Below, one piece after another: positions 53,323-63,237 of a stretch of DNA of 64,000 nucleotides (positions within the stretch are counted from its first letter, which is position 1; each line of letters starts with the position of its first letter). This DNA comes from Histomonas meleagridis (lineage: Eukaryota; Parabasalia; Tritrichomonadida; Dientamoebidae). The stretch spans positions 682,001 through 746,000 of the forward strand of contig WSYJ01000075.1 in NCBI GenBank assembly GCA_020186115.1, given 5' to 3'. A program made the translations under genes and the position numbers. The notes beneath the pieces were generated by a model. That model had not been told where the DNA came from and did not search any database. It saw only the letters and a list, made by a program, of their open reading frames with translations.

Positions 53323-53598
53323 TAATCTATATGTATCGTTTCTTCTGTTACAACTTCTGCAACTTTTAAAAATGTAATATTTGGATTTTTAGATTTCATT
53401 TCTGAAACTACAGGTGAAATAAATTCCGCAAGAAAATCAGGCACTTTCAATATTTTATTATTTTGAACGTAACTCGAAATTATTTTCATAATTATCAAAA
53501 TTAATCCTTTTTAGACCAGCTGCTGAGAGTGAGAAATTTACCAAATATTTACTGTTGGAATTTTCTTCAAAAGGCTTAATCCCATAATTTGATTTCAT

Positions 53599-54117
53599 GA
53601 AAATTTTCGTAGTAACGGAAATGGAACGGTTATATATGGGGCACCCTAAAACCGCTGATATAATATCAAATCACCCATTGTTCAATAAATATTAATATCT
53701 TTTTTAAGTGGTACTGAATACAAATAATATTTTTGCTTGATTTTGATTTAAATTATGAATACTTTTCTTATATAATGAAATTCTTTAAATTTTTAATTAT
53801 CTATTTTCAATAATTACTTGTCTTTGCTTCATTAGCACTATTCATAATATTTTTTTAAAACATTTAATTGATCAAAAAATTGCAGCAAAGTAATTAATGT
53901 AACAATTGCTTTATTAATAAATGAAATCTTGTTGTTTGATTAAAATCCACATTGATTCAATATACAATATTCAATAATTTCTTGAAGTTTCCTATTTGGT
54001 CATTTCGATTTATTTTTGGGATTTTCTTTGGATTCATGAAGTTTCCAAACAATTGTTTGAAAATGTCAATTATTTCTTATCAATTATTTTGGAATTGAAT
54101 AAAAAATTGTTTGCCAT
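53599..54117. other. Intergenic DNA
   Basis: AT-rich spacer with no gene recognised. Confidence 0.45.
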
Positions 54118-54693
54118 ATGGGTATCAACACAAGCAAAAACATGGCAATACAAGAAAATCAGATACAATTGCTTTCTGATACAACAAGATTTTCTGTAGA
54201 TGAAATTAAAATATTGTTCATGAAAATTAAATCAAAGAATTTATTAGCAATAGATACAAAAATTAAAAAAATTGAATTCCAAAAATGTTTGGGCCTGAAA
54301 TCAAGGGAATATTCGGAATGTATTTTCCAGGGATTTTTTGGGGAAAACGTAACAATGATCGATTTTTCAGATTTTGTTCGAGTACTTTCATCTTTATCCA
54401 CCAGATCTTCTATTCATGAAAAGGCACAGATATGTTTTCGAATATTTGATACCAACAAAGATGGTTTTATTGATCCAAATGAATTAAAAACTGTAATCAA
54501 GTGGGGTCTTTTGGAGAATCCGCTTGTAAAAATACAAGACAGTGATATAGACACAATTATTTCTAAAACATTTCAACAGATGGACAAAGATGGTGACGGA
54601 CTAATTTCCCTCCAAGAATTTGAAGCCGAAGCACAAAAAACCCAAGAAACCCTTTCTTTTATAACATTAAATATTGAAGATTTGTTAAAATAA
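54118..54693 (+). CDS. EF-hand protein, calcineurin B/CBL-like, probably myristoylated
   Basis: 191 residues. The N-terminus MGINTSKN fits the N-myristoylation signal (Gly2, Ser/Thr at position 6), which would place it on membranes. Two degenerate EF-hands occupy residues 25-95. Two canonical calcium loops follow: DTNKDGFIDPNE (111-122) and DKDGDGLISLQE (156-167), with all acidic ligands present. The layout of four EF-hands, two of them active, in about 190 residues matches calcineurin B-like and neuronal-sensor-type proteins. The partner, a phosphatase or a kinase, cannot be told. ATG 54118 was chosen because the myristoylation signal begins there. Confidence 0.88.
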   Translation: MGINTSKNMAIQENQIQLLSDTTRFSVDEIKILFMKIKSKNLLAIDTKIKKIEFQKCLGLKSREYSECIFQGFFGENVTMIDFSDFVRVLSSLSTRSSIHEKAQICFRIFDTNKDGFIDPNELKTVIKWGLLENPLVKIQDSDIDTIISKTFQQMDKDGDGLISLQEFEAEAQKTQETLSFITLNIEDLLK

Positions 54694-55454
54694 ATTATTA
54701 ACTTTCCTATACAATTTTGTTTTTCAAAAACTTTATCATATAAGATTACTTATGCTTATATTGTGCGCTATACAAACACAGCATAATTTTTTTAATATAA
54801 CTATTCTTGAATCTCTACTTTGCAGTTTCTTTAAGTAGATTTGTTCCCTTACATTAAAATGAATTTACTTTAATCATTCGAAGTTTCAAAACAACATGGA
54901 AAATATTCAAATTTTATAGAACTGTATTAATATATGCATCTAATAAGAGTGGTAACACTGAAATAGTTAAGTTACTTATTGAACAAGAAGAAATGCAAAA
55001 ACTAATAATAAATTTTTTATTGTGTTTGTTTCATCAAATTAATGTTTCAAAATAATAATCGGAATTAATTTTTATGATTTTATACTGCTCCTTCTCTGGC
55101 TACTTCAAAACTTTATGATGACATCGCAGAATTATTCAAAAGTAAAGGTGCATAATCACAAAAATGTTGCCAATTTTAGAAAGAATTGTCAAAAATAAAA
55201 CTTTTTTGATCAGAAATCAATTGAAATCTTTAATAATGATGATGAAATTATTATGCTCAAATTGTAAATTTCATCAATTTATTCAAATTCATTTTTTAAC
55301 TTATTAAGTGAATAAATTTGTGAGTATGCGCAATGTTTGGGACAATTATATGAAGTCTATTTTAAATTCATCATCTTAACGTCCTCCACAATATAAAAAG
55401 TGACATGTGGTCTGACGATCTGACAGCGGTTTTTTCTCCTGGCCTTTTTGCATA
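54694..55454. other. Intergenic region with ankyrin relic and L5 promoter
   Basis: Holds the ankyrin relic at 54900-55155. Near the L5 gene: TTAACGTCCTCC at 55376 and AAAAGTGAC at 55396-55404. No other gene. Confidence 0.5.
54900..55155 (+). pseudogene. Ankyrin-core relic
   Basis: Reads LIYASNKSGNTEIVKLLIEQ, then loses the GID-NAK end, then linker-like AT-rich DNA and a decayed last core (SLATSKLYDDIAEL then FKSKGA) to TAA near 55153. It shows the same core-linker-core order as genes A and C, but eroded. Confidence 0.65.
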
Positions 55455-56297
55455 ATGTCTGCAAAGATCATCAAGAACTCATCTTACTTTTCCCGCTACC
55501 AAACCCCATTCCGTAGGAGGCGTGAGTGCAAGACTGATTACGTTCAACGTTCATCTTTAATCCAACAAGATAAGACAAAGTATGGTGCAAAGAAATATCG
55601 TCTTGTTGCTCGTATCACAAACACAAAGGTCATTGCACAAATTGTTTATGCAGAACTTGACCACGATGTCACAATGTCACAAGCCCAATCAACCGAACTT
55701 GTTAAGTATGGAATCAAGCTTGGTCTTGCTAACTATCCAGCAGCTTATTGCACAGGTTTACTTGTTGCCCGTAGACTTCTTAAGAAGCTTGGTCTTGATG
55801 AAATCTTCAAGACAGCCGTCAATCCAGAAGAAGAAGACGAAGATGCTCGCCGTCCATTCAAGGTTCTCCTCGATGTTGGCCTTCGCCGTACCACCACAGG
55901 TGCCCGTGTTTTCGGTGTTATGAAGGGTGCTGTTGATGGCGGATTATTTGTTCCACATAGCGACACCCGTATTGCTGGTGGTGAAAAGGAAAAGAAACAA
56001 AGGTACTTCATCCTCGGTGGACACATCGCTGATTACATGAAGAAACTTAAATCCGAAAATGAAGATGCTTACAAGAGACAATTCTCTCGCTACATCAAAG
56101 AAGGCATCGCACCAGAAAACCTCGAAAAGATCTACACTGAAGCTCACAAATCCATCCGCGCTAACCCAGATCCAGCTCCAAAGGCAACAACACATTACCA
56201 ACTCAAGAAGCCACACGCAAAGAGGCTCTCACCAGAAGAACGCAAGAGACTCCTCAACGAGCGCCTTGCTGCTGCTGGTCTTCCACCACGTCAGTAA
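55455..56297 (+). CDS. 60S ribosomal protein L5 (uL18)
   Basis: 280 residues. The start AKIIKNSSYFSRYQTPFRRR then RRECKTDYVQRSSLIQQDKT is the standard eukaryotic L5 N-terminus ([20 protein letters not shown]). The family motif GLLVARRLLKKLGLDEIF and DVGLRRTTTGARVFGVMKGA VDGG are present in order, and the C-terminal basic helix ends LAAAGLPPRQ. L5 binds 5S rRNA and joins the central protuberance of the large subunit. Slightly shorter than animal L5 (about 297). GC-rich codon use shows high expression. Stop in CAGTAAAAAC. Confidence 0.97.
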   Translation: MSAKIIKNSSYFSRYQTPFRRRRECKTDYVQRSSLIQQDKTKYGAKKYRLVARITNTKVIAQIVYAELDHDVTMSQAQSTELVKYGIKLGLANYPAAYCTGLLVARRLLKKLGLDEIFKTAVNPEEEDEDARRPFKVLLDVGLRRTTTGARVFGVMKGAVDGGLFVPHSDTRIAGGEKEKKQRYFILGGHIADYMKKLKSENEDAYKRQFSRYIKEGIAPENLEKIYTEAHKSIRANPDPAPKATTHYQLKKPHAKRLSPEERKRLLNERLAAAGLPPRQ

Positions 56298-56565
56298 AAA
56301 CAAAATTTTATTTATCTTAAATTGCCATATAGATTTTTGTCATTTTGAGCCTCAAATATTTGTATGTATTAAATTGTGGACGTTTCAAAAATTTAACCTA
56401 TCGGCACTCAGCATTTTTTAGAAACATTTTATAATTAAATGAATGTCAGCAATTTTACATCGATCACAATTCAGTGATAATTGATTGCAAATTTTTTAAT
56501 GATTATACAATTACAGGACATTTTTACTGTTCATCATTGAGAAAATCGTTAGCAATTCTAAAGTT

Positions 56566-57369
56566 GTGCTGGAATCTAAAAAAATTTTTGTGAATTGTTG
56601 TAAACTATCTTTTTGGCTATTGTGCACTTACCACACAACTAAGGGACAGTGCGAAGAATTCTTCAAGATGACCGCAGTTTGGTCAAATGATTTTCACCTT
56701 TTATTATCCCTAACACAATTGGCTGCTGGGCATTTCAAAGAAACAGTTGTTTTTGAGGAAGGGATTAATATTAAAGAATTCTAAGATGGCATATTTCATA
56801 GTTGTGAAAAATTAGTGAACGTCCAAATTCCAAACGCATTTTGTTAATGCTCTAATATAAAGGATAGTACTATTCCGTAATCAGTCACTTTAATTGCGAA
56901 AACTCATTTCTTTCATGCAGGCAATTGAATTCATCTACTGTTGGAAGAAAAGTTCACAAATGAACGAGAAGCGTTTTCCTTTTGCGACAATTTACGAAAC
57001 ATAACAATACCATACTCTGTTGTTACTATTGGAGCTTGAGTATTCCATAGCACAGGCCTAACTTCAATTACAAATGTGATAGTTAATGATCGTGAAACAT
57101 TTCTGAATTGTGAAAAACTCCAACGCATTCGTTATAATGGCTTCAAGAAGCAATAGTTTGGTGAAAATGTGTTTTCGGGTGTTCCTGCTTCATCTGTATA
57201 TATGAGAGATGATTACAAAGGTAAAGCATTTGTTGAAATTACAGTTACTTATGATATTGGAAGAATGTCAGAACCATCCAATGATAAAAAGAAGTTAGCA
57301 CAGTCAATAGGTACTCCAGCGGCAGTTGTTGTGAGAAGGAAGAAGAAGGAATTTTACTTATTTCAATGA
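56566..57369 (+). pseudogene. BspA-like LRR relic with multiple stops
   Basis: Readable pieces: DGIFHSCEKLVNVQIPN (near 56780), LRNITIPYSVVTIGA (near 56990-57040), then NVIVNDRETFLNCEKLQRIR and FGENVFSGVPASSVYMRDDY KGKAF. These are LRR_5 units and the end of the LRR region. At least five stops or shifts are present. The final 66 codons (57169-57369) are open and end with a basic segment where a membrane helix would be expected, but the helix is absent. Confidence 0.8.
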
Positions 57370-57832
57370 AAGTAAATGATTACTTAGTTTTATATTTATG
57401 TAATTTATTACTGTATTTGAATCCTATTTACTTTATCTGAAATTATCTTAAGATATTTCTGGGCAATAAAATTTGATAAAATAATTATCACTGATTTATT
57501 TTGAAATATTTTTTCTTTAACTTTAAGCATCCGCGCTAACCCCGTTTTTAGGAAACTACATTACATTTATCAATCAGAATTTCATAATAATAATTTTTTG
57601 TCATTTTATCATGCCGAAAAGAAAAGTTATTTCGAAGTGTGGAAAATCTCCACTTAAATATTCAATGTGTTGTTCTCCAAATTGAATACAAAATTCAAAT
57701 CTGCCCACTTCTGCCCACATAACCCCATTGATTTCTATAGCGTTGTAAATTTAATTTTTTGATTTTTCTGACCACATTTTTATCGGAGGTAAATGAAGTT
57801 AAAAACAGTTTTATCATAAATCTTTTAGGCTA
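57370..57832. other. Intergenic DNA
   Basis: AT-rich, no gene. Nothing recognised apart from short A/T runs. Confidence 0.45.
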
Positions 57833-59485
57833 ATGAATGGTGAATACCAACGATTTGATGATCAAGGATATCCGAATGAACCATATACACAAATACCACA
57901 ATATCCACCACCTTCATACCCGCAACAAAACCAAATACCTCCAACTTATCCACAACAAACACCACAACCATATAATCCATACCAACAAGTAAGTCAACAG
58001 TCACTTTATGTTGATGATTCCTATATACCAAACCCATACAATTATCAACCACAAACATCAGCTTATAATTATGATCTAAATCATATTGAATATCATGATA
58101 TGAAAGTTGAACAATGGGCTACTATTCCTAATGATCAAACAGAATATTCATGTTATTGGGAAAATCAACAATCTTTTGAACCACAACATTTTTTTGAGAA
58201 CACTAAGAAGGAAAAGAAATGGAATGATTTGGCATTCGCTATCATATTTATAATTAATTTTCTTGCCACCTTTATCATTTTCATTTATTTCTTAACTGCT
58301 GAACCTCAAATGTCTGGATATACAAATTGGTCATGTATTCCACATATTTTTATATCATTAGGAATTGGAATTGGACTTAATATTGTTCATCTTCTTTATA
58401 TGACATTTCTTCCACATGTATATATTCGTTTAGGTTTTGTTCTGAGTTGTATTGTAGTTACACTTGGATTTTTAATTATAATTTTTGCTAGTTCCCTATT
58501 TATCTTTCTCATAATCCCAGCAATTTTCGTCCTTATAGGATTAATATTTGCATGTGTGTATTGGAAAAGATCTGAGTTTTCTATTGCTGTTCTTCAACAA
58601 TGTTGTTTAATTTTATTACGTAATCCATCATTGTTTCTTTTAATGTTTGTACAAACACTAATCACAACAGTCATCAACTTTATCTTCTTTATGATTATTT
58701 ATCTAATTTTATATAAAGGTGGTTATCTATTATTTTTATATTTAATATTTTCATATTATTGGATCTCATATACACTTGCATATATAGTATATAGTACAGG
58801 ATGCGGCGTTGCAGGTAATTGGTATTTCCTAACTAATACTGAATATGAACCGAAATATTCTGTTTGGGAATCATTTAAACGAGCTACAACAACTTCATTT
58901 GGAAGTAATGCATGTGGCGCATTTTGGTTAGCAGTAATAAATGTTTGTAGAGCAATAGTACATTCAAATAGTGTTAATGGCCAAGGAGGTGCAATATTAC
59001 AAATATTAAAATTAATTGCATTATGTGTCATAAGTATCATAGAATGTTGTTTGACATGGATTAATAGATATGCACTTATATATTGTTCACTATATGGCGT
59101 TCCATTTAAAGAAGGTTGTCGAAGATTTGCAGAATTGTCTTGCAATAAGTTTGCTGACGTTTTATTCGATGGTAGCATAATTTCAATATCAACTACATTT
59201 CATATGTTTACTTTTACTTTACTTGGTTTAATTGTAGGTCTTTTGGTCAGTTCTTTTGTGATTATTGTTGAAATCGATTTTGGTGTGTTTGTTGTTTTGT
59301 TCTCAACTTTATTTACATTTGTGATTTTCTTGGTAATCGATTTCCCATTGGAAGGAATGACTGATACACTTTTCATCTGTTTTGCAGAATCACCTGAAAA
59401 GTTAAAAACATCTGCATCTGAATTATATGAAAGAATGAGGAACTCTTATACAGAATCAATGAATAAAAGGTTAGGAAGAAATTAA
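57833..59485 (+). CDS. Choline transporter-like protein (CTL/SLC44 family)
   Basis: 550 residues. A Pro/Gln/Tyr-rich cytoplasmic N-terminus (QIPQYPPPSYPQQNQIPPTY) of about 130 residues is followed by ten or so membrane helices. C-terminal signature: WINRYALIYCSLYGVPFKEG then CRRFAEL, and DTLFICFAESPEKL near the end, which match the conserved CTL end (NRxAYIxxAxxGxxFCxSA, FVCFxED). CTL proteins sit in plasma and organelle membranes; choline transport is assigned for some members only. The PYPQQ-type N-terminus is common in fungal PNS1-like proteins also. Confidence 0.85.
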   Translation: MNGEYQRFDDQGYPNEPYTQIPQYPPPSYPQQNQIPPTYPQQTPQPYNPYQQVSQQSLYVDDSYIPNPYNYQPQTSAYNYDLNHIEYHDMKVEQWATIPNDQTEYSCYWENQQSFEPQHFFENTKKEKKWNDLAFAIIFIINFLATFIIFIYFLTAEPQMSGYTNWSCIPHIFISLGIGIGLNIVHLLYMTFLPHVYIRLGFVLSCIVVTLGFLIIIFASSLFIFLIIPAIFVLIGLIFACVYWKRSEFSIAVLQQCCLILLRNPSLFLLMFVQTLITTVINFIFFMIIYLILYKGGYLLFLYLIFSYYWISYTLAYIVYSTGCGVAGNWYFLTNTEYEPKYSVWESFKRATTTSFGSNACGAFWLAVINVCRAIVHSNSVNGQGGAILQILKLIALCVISIIECCLTWINRYALIYCSLYGVPFKEGCRRFAELSCNKFADVLFDGSIISISTTFHMFTFTLLGLIVGLLVSSFVIIVEIDFGVFVVLFSTLFTFVIFLVIDFPLEGMTDTLFICFAESPEKLKTSASELYERMRNSYTESMNKRLGRN

Positions 59486-59686
59486 TAAAAGCAAATTTTC
59501 ATAATTTTAATAATATAAATGAAATGAATTCAATGATAATGATTGTCAGTGCCAATAAAAAGGAAAATTATTGTATACAACAAAAAAAAAGTTCATAAAA
59601 AATATCATAAAATTTCACCATAAAAATTTTGACACAAATTAACAAAGTTATGAAAATTTCCTTTTTATAAGATAGTTTTATTTATT

Positions 59687-61480
59687 TTAAACACACCACA
59701 AACATATACCATCATCTGCAGCCGATACCAAATATTTACCAGATTTAGTCCATTTCACACATCTCACAGGTGTCGAATGTGCAGGATCACTCAATTTCCA
59801 TCTCATATTATTATTAAAATCCACAAACGAAATATATTCACTCTCACCACCACAAGCCAACACTCTCGAATTCGGCCTTAAATCGATTGAATTAATTTGT
59901 AATTTTTGAGGCGATTCAGTTTGGAAAATTATTCCTTCCTTAGGCCAATCATAAGCTACAACTTTACCATCACCTTTTGCTACTAAAATTTCATTTTCAC
60001 CATCTTTAAATTGCGCTATTGAAGTAAAAAGAATTCTCATTGAAGTTAATTCTTGATAAATTCTTTTTCCATTTGATACATCTGTTGTTGTTACTGTTTT
60101 ATCTTGACTTACACTTATAATTCTTTGCGGATAACCAAACGAAGGAATTATTTGAAAGACAGGTCCATTATGTACAAGTAATTCATTAACTATCGATCGC
60201 GATTTATGCGTTATGATTCGTATCATTCCATCATCACCACCAGAGGCTATAAAATCATTTGTAACACATAACGAAGTAATTTTTCCTCGATGAACTCTTT
60301 CTGTTGTCCATTGTACTTTCCCGATGTTATTAATTTGTAATAATGTGCCATCATTACAACCAATAATAAAATCATTTAATGGTGTATTTGATATAGAAGT
60401 CGCTTTAATCTTAAAATGATATGAATCAAATAAAAGTTTCCCATCTTCAATGTTTAAGAGTGTTAATCCATTTTCGCCTAACGCAACTGCAATTGTATTA
60501 GATGAAATTGAAAAGGTTAAAGGTGCGTGTGTCGTACCTCTTAATAAAATTTCATGTGAATATCGTTTAGTATCAAAAAGATAAATGCCAGTGTCAACTG
60601 TACGTAAAAGTGCTATGCTATTTAAGACAGAAATAGAAATGATGGGTTTTCCAATGTCGATTTGTTTGATTAAATTCCATTTTTTATCTTCCCCTTGAAC
60701 AATTGATATGTTTCGACCACATACAATGACTGTATTTCCTGAATCATTAGCTGAGATACATGAAATTGAAAAGTTATCAACTGGTATGGAGGCTCGAATA
60801 GTGGCAGATGTGGTGTTATATATGGATAATTCACCTAAATGTGTGCCAACAAATAAATAATCTGATGAACAAAAAATTGAATCAGAAGTACGCTTGTATC
60901 CTGTGGTTGGATTGGCATAAAATTTTGATTCGTTTCGATATTCAAATGTTCGTGGATCAAAAATAATTTTGAATTCAACTATTTTAATATTGGATACTAC
61001 ATGAAGATACCATTCATCAGTTCTTTGATCACTAAATGCAAGTGATGATACCGATTCTGGAGATTGTAAAATACATGCTAAATCTCTTTCTTGTATATCC
61101 CATATCCATATATTTCTTGTAAACTCATCTGAAATGGCTACCATACGTCCATCATCAGAAACTGCTATATGTGTGATTTTTGATTTGTGGCCTCGTAAAA
61201 GAAGTAATTGAGATCGTGAAGTTAAATCCCAAACAATTGCAGGTACTGAACTTTCTTCATGACTTTCTTTACCACATTGTCCAGAGACACAAATATTTCT
61301 TGATTTATTTAATGCAAAAGTTGTGATAATTTGAGAATGTCCTTCTAAAAATTCATATTCAGTTGGATTTTGAATTGATGCAATTGCAAGATTACATCCA
61401 ATTGCTGTAATATAATGTGATGTATCAATCCATTGAACTGGCATTGCAGTTGAAGAGAGAAAAGACACTGCTTTTGCCAT
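59687..61480 (-). CDS. WD40 protein resembling CFAP52 (WDR16)
   Basis: 597 residues, WD40 blades throughout, probably two seven-bladed propellers. Features that follow CFAP52: an early blade with YEFLEGHSQIITTFALNKSR and VPAIVWDLTSRSQLLLLRGH, the central LFVGTHLGELSIYN segment, ITSLCVTNDFIASGGDDGMI, and an end VRCVKWTKSGKYLVSAADDG ICLW that parallels ITRIRICPGNQYIVSVSADGA. Length agrees (about 620). CFAP52 is a microtubule inner protein of axonemal doublets. Sequence identity looks moderate, so another flagellar WD40 protein is possible. Head-to-head with the AHI1-like gene. Confidence 0.65.
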   Translation of the reverse strand: MAKAVSFLSSTAMPVQWIDTSHYITAIGCNLAIASIQNPTEYEFLEGHSQIITTFALNKSRNICVSGQCGKESHEESSVPAIVWDLTSRSQLLLLRGHKSKITHIAVSDDGRMVAISDEFTRNIWIWDIQERDLACILQSPESVSSLAFSDQRTDEWYLHVVSNIKIVEFKIIFDPRTFEYRNESKFYANPTTGYKRTSDSIFCSSDYLFVGTHLGELSIYNTTSATIRASIPVDNFSISCISANDSGNTVIVCGRNISIVQGEDKKWNLIKQIDIGKPIISISVLNSIALLRTVDTGIYLFDTKRYSHEILLRGTTHAPLTFSISSNTIAVALGENGLTLLNIEDGKLLFDSYHFKIKATSISNTPLNDFIIGCNDGTLLQINNIGKVQWTTERVHRGKITSLCVTNDFIASGGDDGMIRIITHKSRSIVNELLVHNGPVFQIIPSFGYPQRIISVSQDKTVTTTDVSNGKRIYQELTSMRILFTSIAQFKDGENEILVAKGDGKVVAYDWPKEGIIFQTESPQKLQINSIDLRPNSRVLACGGESEYISFVDFNNNMRWKLSDPAHSTPVRCVKWTKSGKYLVSAADDGICLWCV

Positions 61481-61483
61481 TTG

Positions 61484-61514
61484 AATAACGTATATATATC
61501 CAAAAATACGTTAA
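61484..61514. promoter_or_regulatory. 44-bp bidirectional promoter with two ACGT motifs
   Basis: Only 44 nt separate the ATGs at 61480 (minus) and 61525 (plus). TAACGTA at 61486-61492 and TACGTTAA at 61507-61514 face outward, each close to one start codon (5 and 10 nt). This implies that each gene has its own motif and that initiation occurs almost at the ATG. Confidence 0.6.
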
Positions 61515-61524
61515 AAATTCCAAA

Positions 61525-63237
61525 ATGAGCGAAATTTTTACTATAAACATACTCGGATGTACTGATTTAGATATACAAAGTCCTATGCTTAATGTTATTT
61601 TACGTATTTCTATTGTTAATTCAGTTACTGGGGAACTTTTAACTAAAATTGATCCAGAACGCAAATGTTTTTCTGCAAATGAAGATACACCATATATTCC
61701 ACCTGTAGCTACTTCTAGTATTAAAATAGATAATTTAGGTAATCTTGCTCCATATTGGAATGAAAGTTTTATTTTCAATGAACCAATTGTTTCAATTCTA
61801 TCAAATGATGTGTTAATATTTTTTGAAATTATTGATACATTTATTCATCCCTCAAAACATGCCTTTACACCTATTGCATGGGCATTTTTACGATTAAAAT
61901 CACCAGAAGAATGTCGAAATCTTGGTCGTCAATGTGTTCTTCAACTTCATAGTTATCCATCATCTAATTTTAATACATCTTTAAATGGTGTTAAACTTCC
62001 TGTTGCTGGACTTTTACTTGGACGAAAGAAAATGAATGCGCGATTAACTGTTCAAGTTGATTCAGCTGAAATTCAGCCAACATATGATATAACAAGTCGA
62101 CCAAAACATTTCTTTCAACATGAAATAGGTCGTGAACCACTTGAGAAGTTAATTAATAGAGAAGTTGATTCGGATAATGAAGCAACAGAAGTTAAAGAAG
62201 ACAACAAACCTAAAAAGAAAAAGAAAAGGATCATTAGACCTGCAAATCGTAATTGTATTATTCCACGTAAACTCGCGGCTCAAATACCAGCTGGCGAAAG
62301 AGGTGCTCTAGCCCTTAAATTTAATAACAATGGCGATATTCTTGCCGTTGCTATTCAAGAAGGGAAAAATTATGTTATTCAATTATATAGTGCTATAAAT
62401 TTTGATAGATTATCACATACGATTTGTGCTCATGTGGATCTTATTTATGAACTTTGTTTTTCACAAGATGATCGACTTTTAATGTCTGCATCTGCAGATG
62501 GAATGGTAAAAGTTTGGAAAGGTGATGGAAACTATAAACTCAAGTCAACATTACCTCATGCTAGTTATATTTATACAGCCAAATTTCATCCACAAGATGA
62601 TCGTCTTGTGGCAACAGCTGGATTTGACGGTTTAATAAGACTTTGGGACCGCCCCAAAGGAAAAGTGCTACTTGAAATGTCAGGTCACAAGTCACGAATT
62701 AACTCAATAACGTTCTCTCCTGATGGGAAAGCTTTATATTCAGCTGATGCAGATGGAGTGATTATTGTTTGGGCAACAGATTTAGAGCCTGCTGGACTCG
62801 ATGGTATACAGAGAGTGAAAATTGTTCGCGAAGGTGAAATTGCACAATGTCCAATTACACATTTAGAAATGGGAAGATCAAACTTTTCACTTCTTGTACA
62901 TACACGTGATAGCATGGTTAGGATTTTTGAAACAAAGGTAATGGTTCCCTCCCAAAGGTATGGAGGAATTATATGTCAAAAATTCCATATGATGTCAACA
63001 TTTTCACCAGATGGGAAATACATTTTAGCTGGATCCGAAGATGGGAGTGTAGTGTTATGGGTTACAAGAACAGCCGAACCAGTTACCGTTAAAGAATGGG
63101 TATGTAAATTTGATCAACCAGTTACATCAGTTGCATGGAACAGAGTCGAGAACATGATTGCCTTTTCATCATTTGGGGATGGCCAGCCGATCCTTGTGTT
63201 TTATGACCCAACCCCCGTAAAAAATCATAATGACTAG
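61525..63237 (+). CDS. AHI1/jouberin-like ciliary protein
   Basis: 570 residues. An N-terminal C2-like beta domain (residues about 1-190, LGNLAPYWNESFIFNEPI), a Lys-rich linker (KPKKKKKRIIRPANRN), then WD40 repeats from about 250. Blades match jouberin in order: GALALKFNNNGDILAVAIQE, HVDLIYELCFSQDDRLLMSA, LPHASYIYTAKFHPQDDRLV ATAGFDGLIRLW, GHKSRINSITFSPDGKALYS ADADGVIIVW. Human AHI1 has the same linker-WD40 order plus an SH3 domain, which is missing here. AHI1 acts at the ciliary transition zone; mutations in people cause Joubert syndrome. Paired with a CFAP52-like gene. Confidence 0.88.
   Translation: MSEIFTINILGCTDLDIQSPMLNVILRISIVNSVTGELLTKIDPERKCFSANEDTPYIPPVATSSIKIDNLGNLAPYWNESFIFNEPIVSILSNDVLIFFEIIDTFIHPSKHAFTPIAWAFLRLKSPEECRNLGRQCVLQLHSYPSSNFNTSLNGVKLPVAGLLLGRKKMNARLTVQVDSAEIQPTYDITSRPKHFFQHEIGREPLEKLINREVDSDNEATEVKEDNKPKKKKKRIIRPANRNCIIPRKLAAQIPAGERGALALKFNNNGDILAVAIQEGKNYVIQLYSAINFDRLSHTICAHVDLIYELCFSQDDRLLMSASADGMVKVWKGDGNYKLKSTLPHASYIYTAKFHPQDDRLVATAGFDGLIRLWDRPKGKVLLEMSGHKSRINSITFSPDGKALYSADADGVIIVWATDLEPAGLDGIQRVKIVREGEIAQCPITHLEMGRSNFSLLVHTRDSMVRIFETKVMVPSQRYGGIICQKFHMMSTFSPDGKYILAGSEDGSVVLWVTRTAEPVTVKEWVCKFDQPVTSVAWNRVENMIAFSSFGDGQPILVFYDPTPVKNHND

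Larger units (their letters stand above)
51290..53598 (-). pseudogene. Trichomonad BTB-like family gene, split by a pogo-like transposon
   Basis: Right flank, reverse strand from ATG 53598: YLVNFSLSAAGLKRINFDNY, a frameshift, then NNKILKVPDFLAEFISPVVS and ITFLKVAEVVTEETIHID up to 53325. Left flank continues YKLENLIHGQSVNLNDVKDP, a second frameshift, then LKNPELIELLPLEINNDNLI and EKEIEYCAIHFEEIKEQYFS-like helices to a stop at 51290. The pattern of a short beta/alpha domain with FLAEFISP followed by a helical region resembles a large trichomonad family with a BTB-like start. The transposon at 51660-53322 lies between the two halves. The gene is dead by frameshifts as well. Confidence 0.65.
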
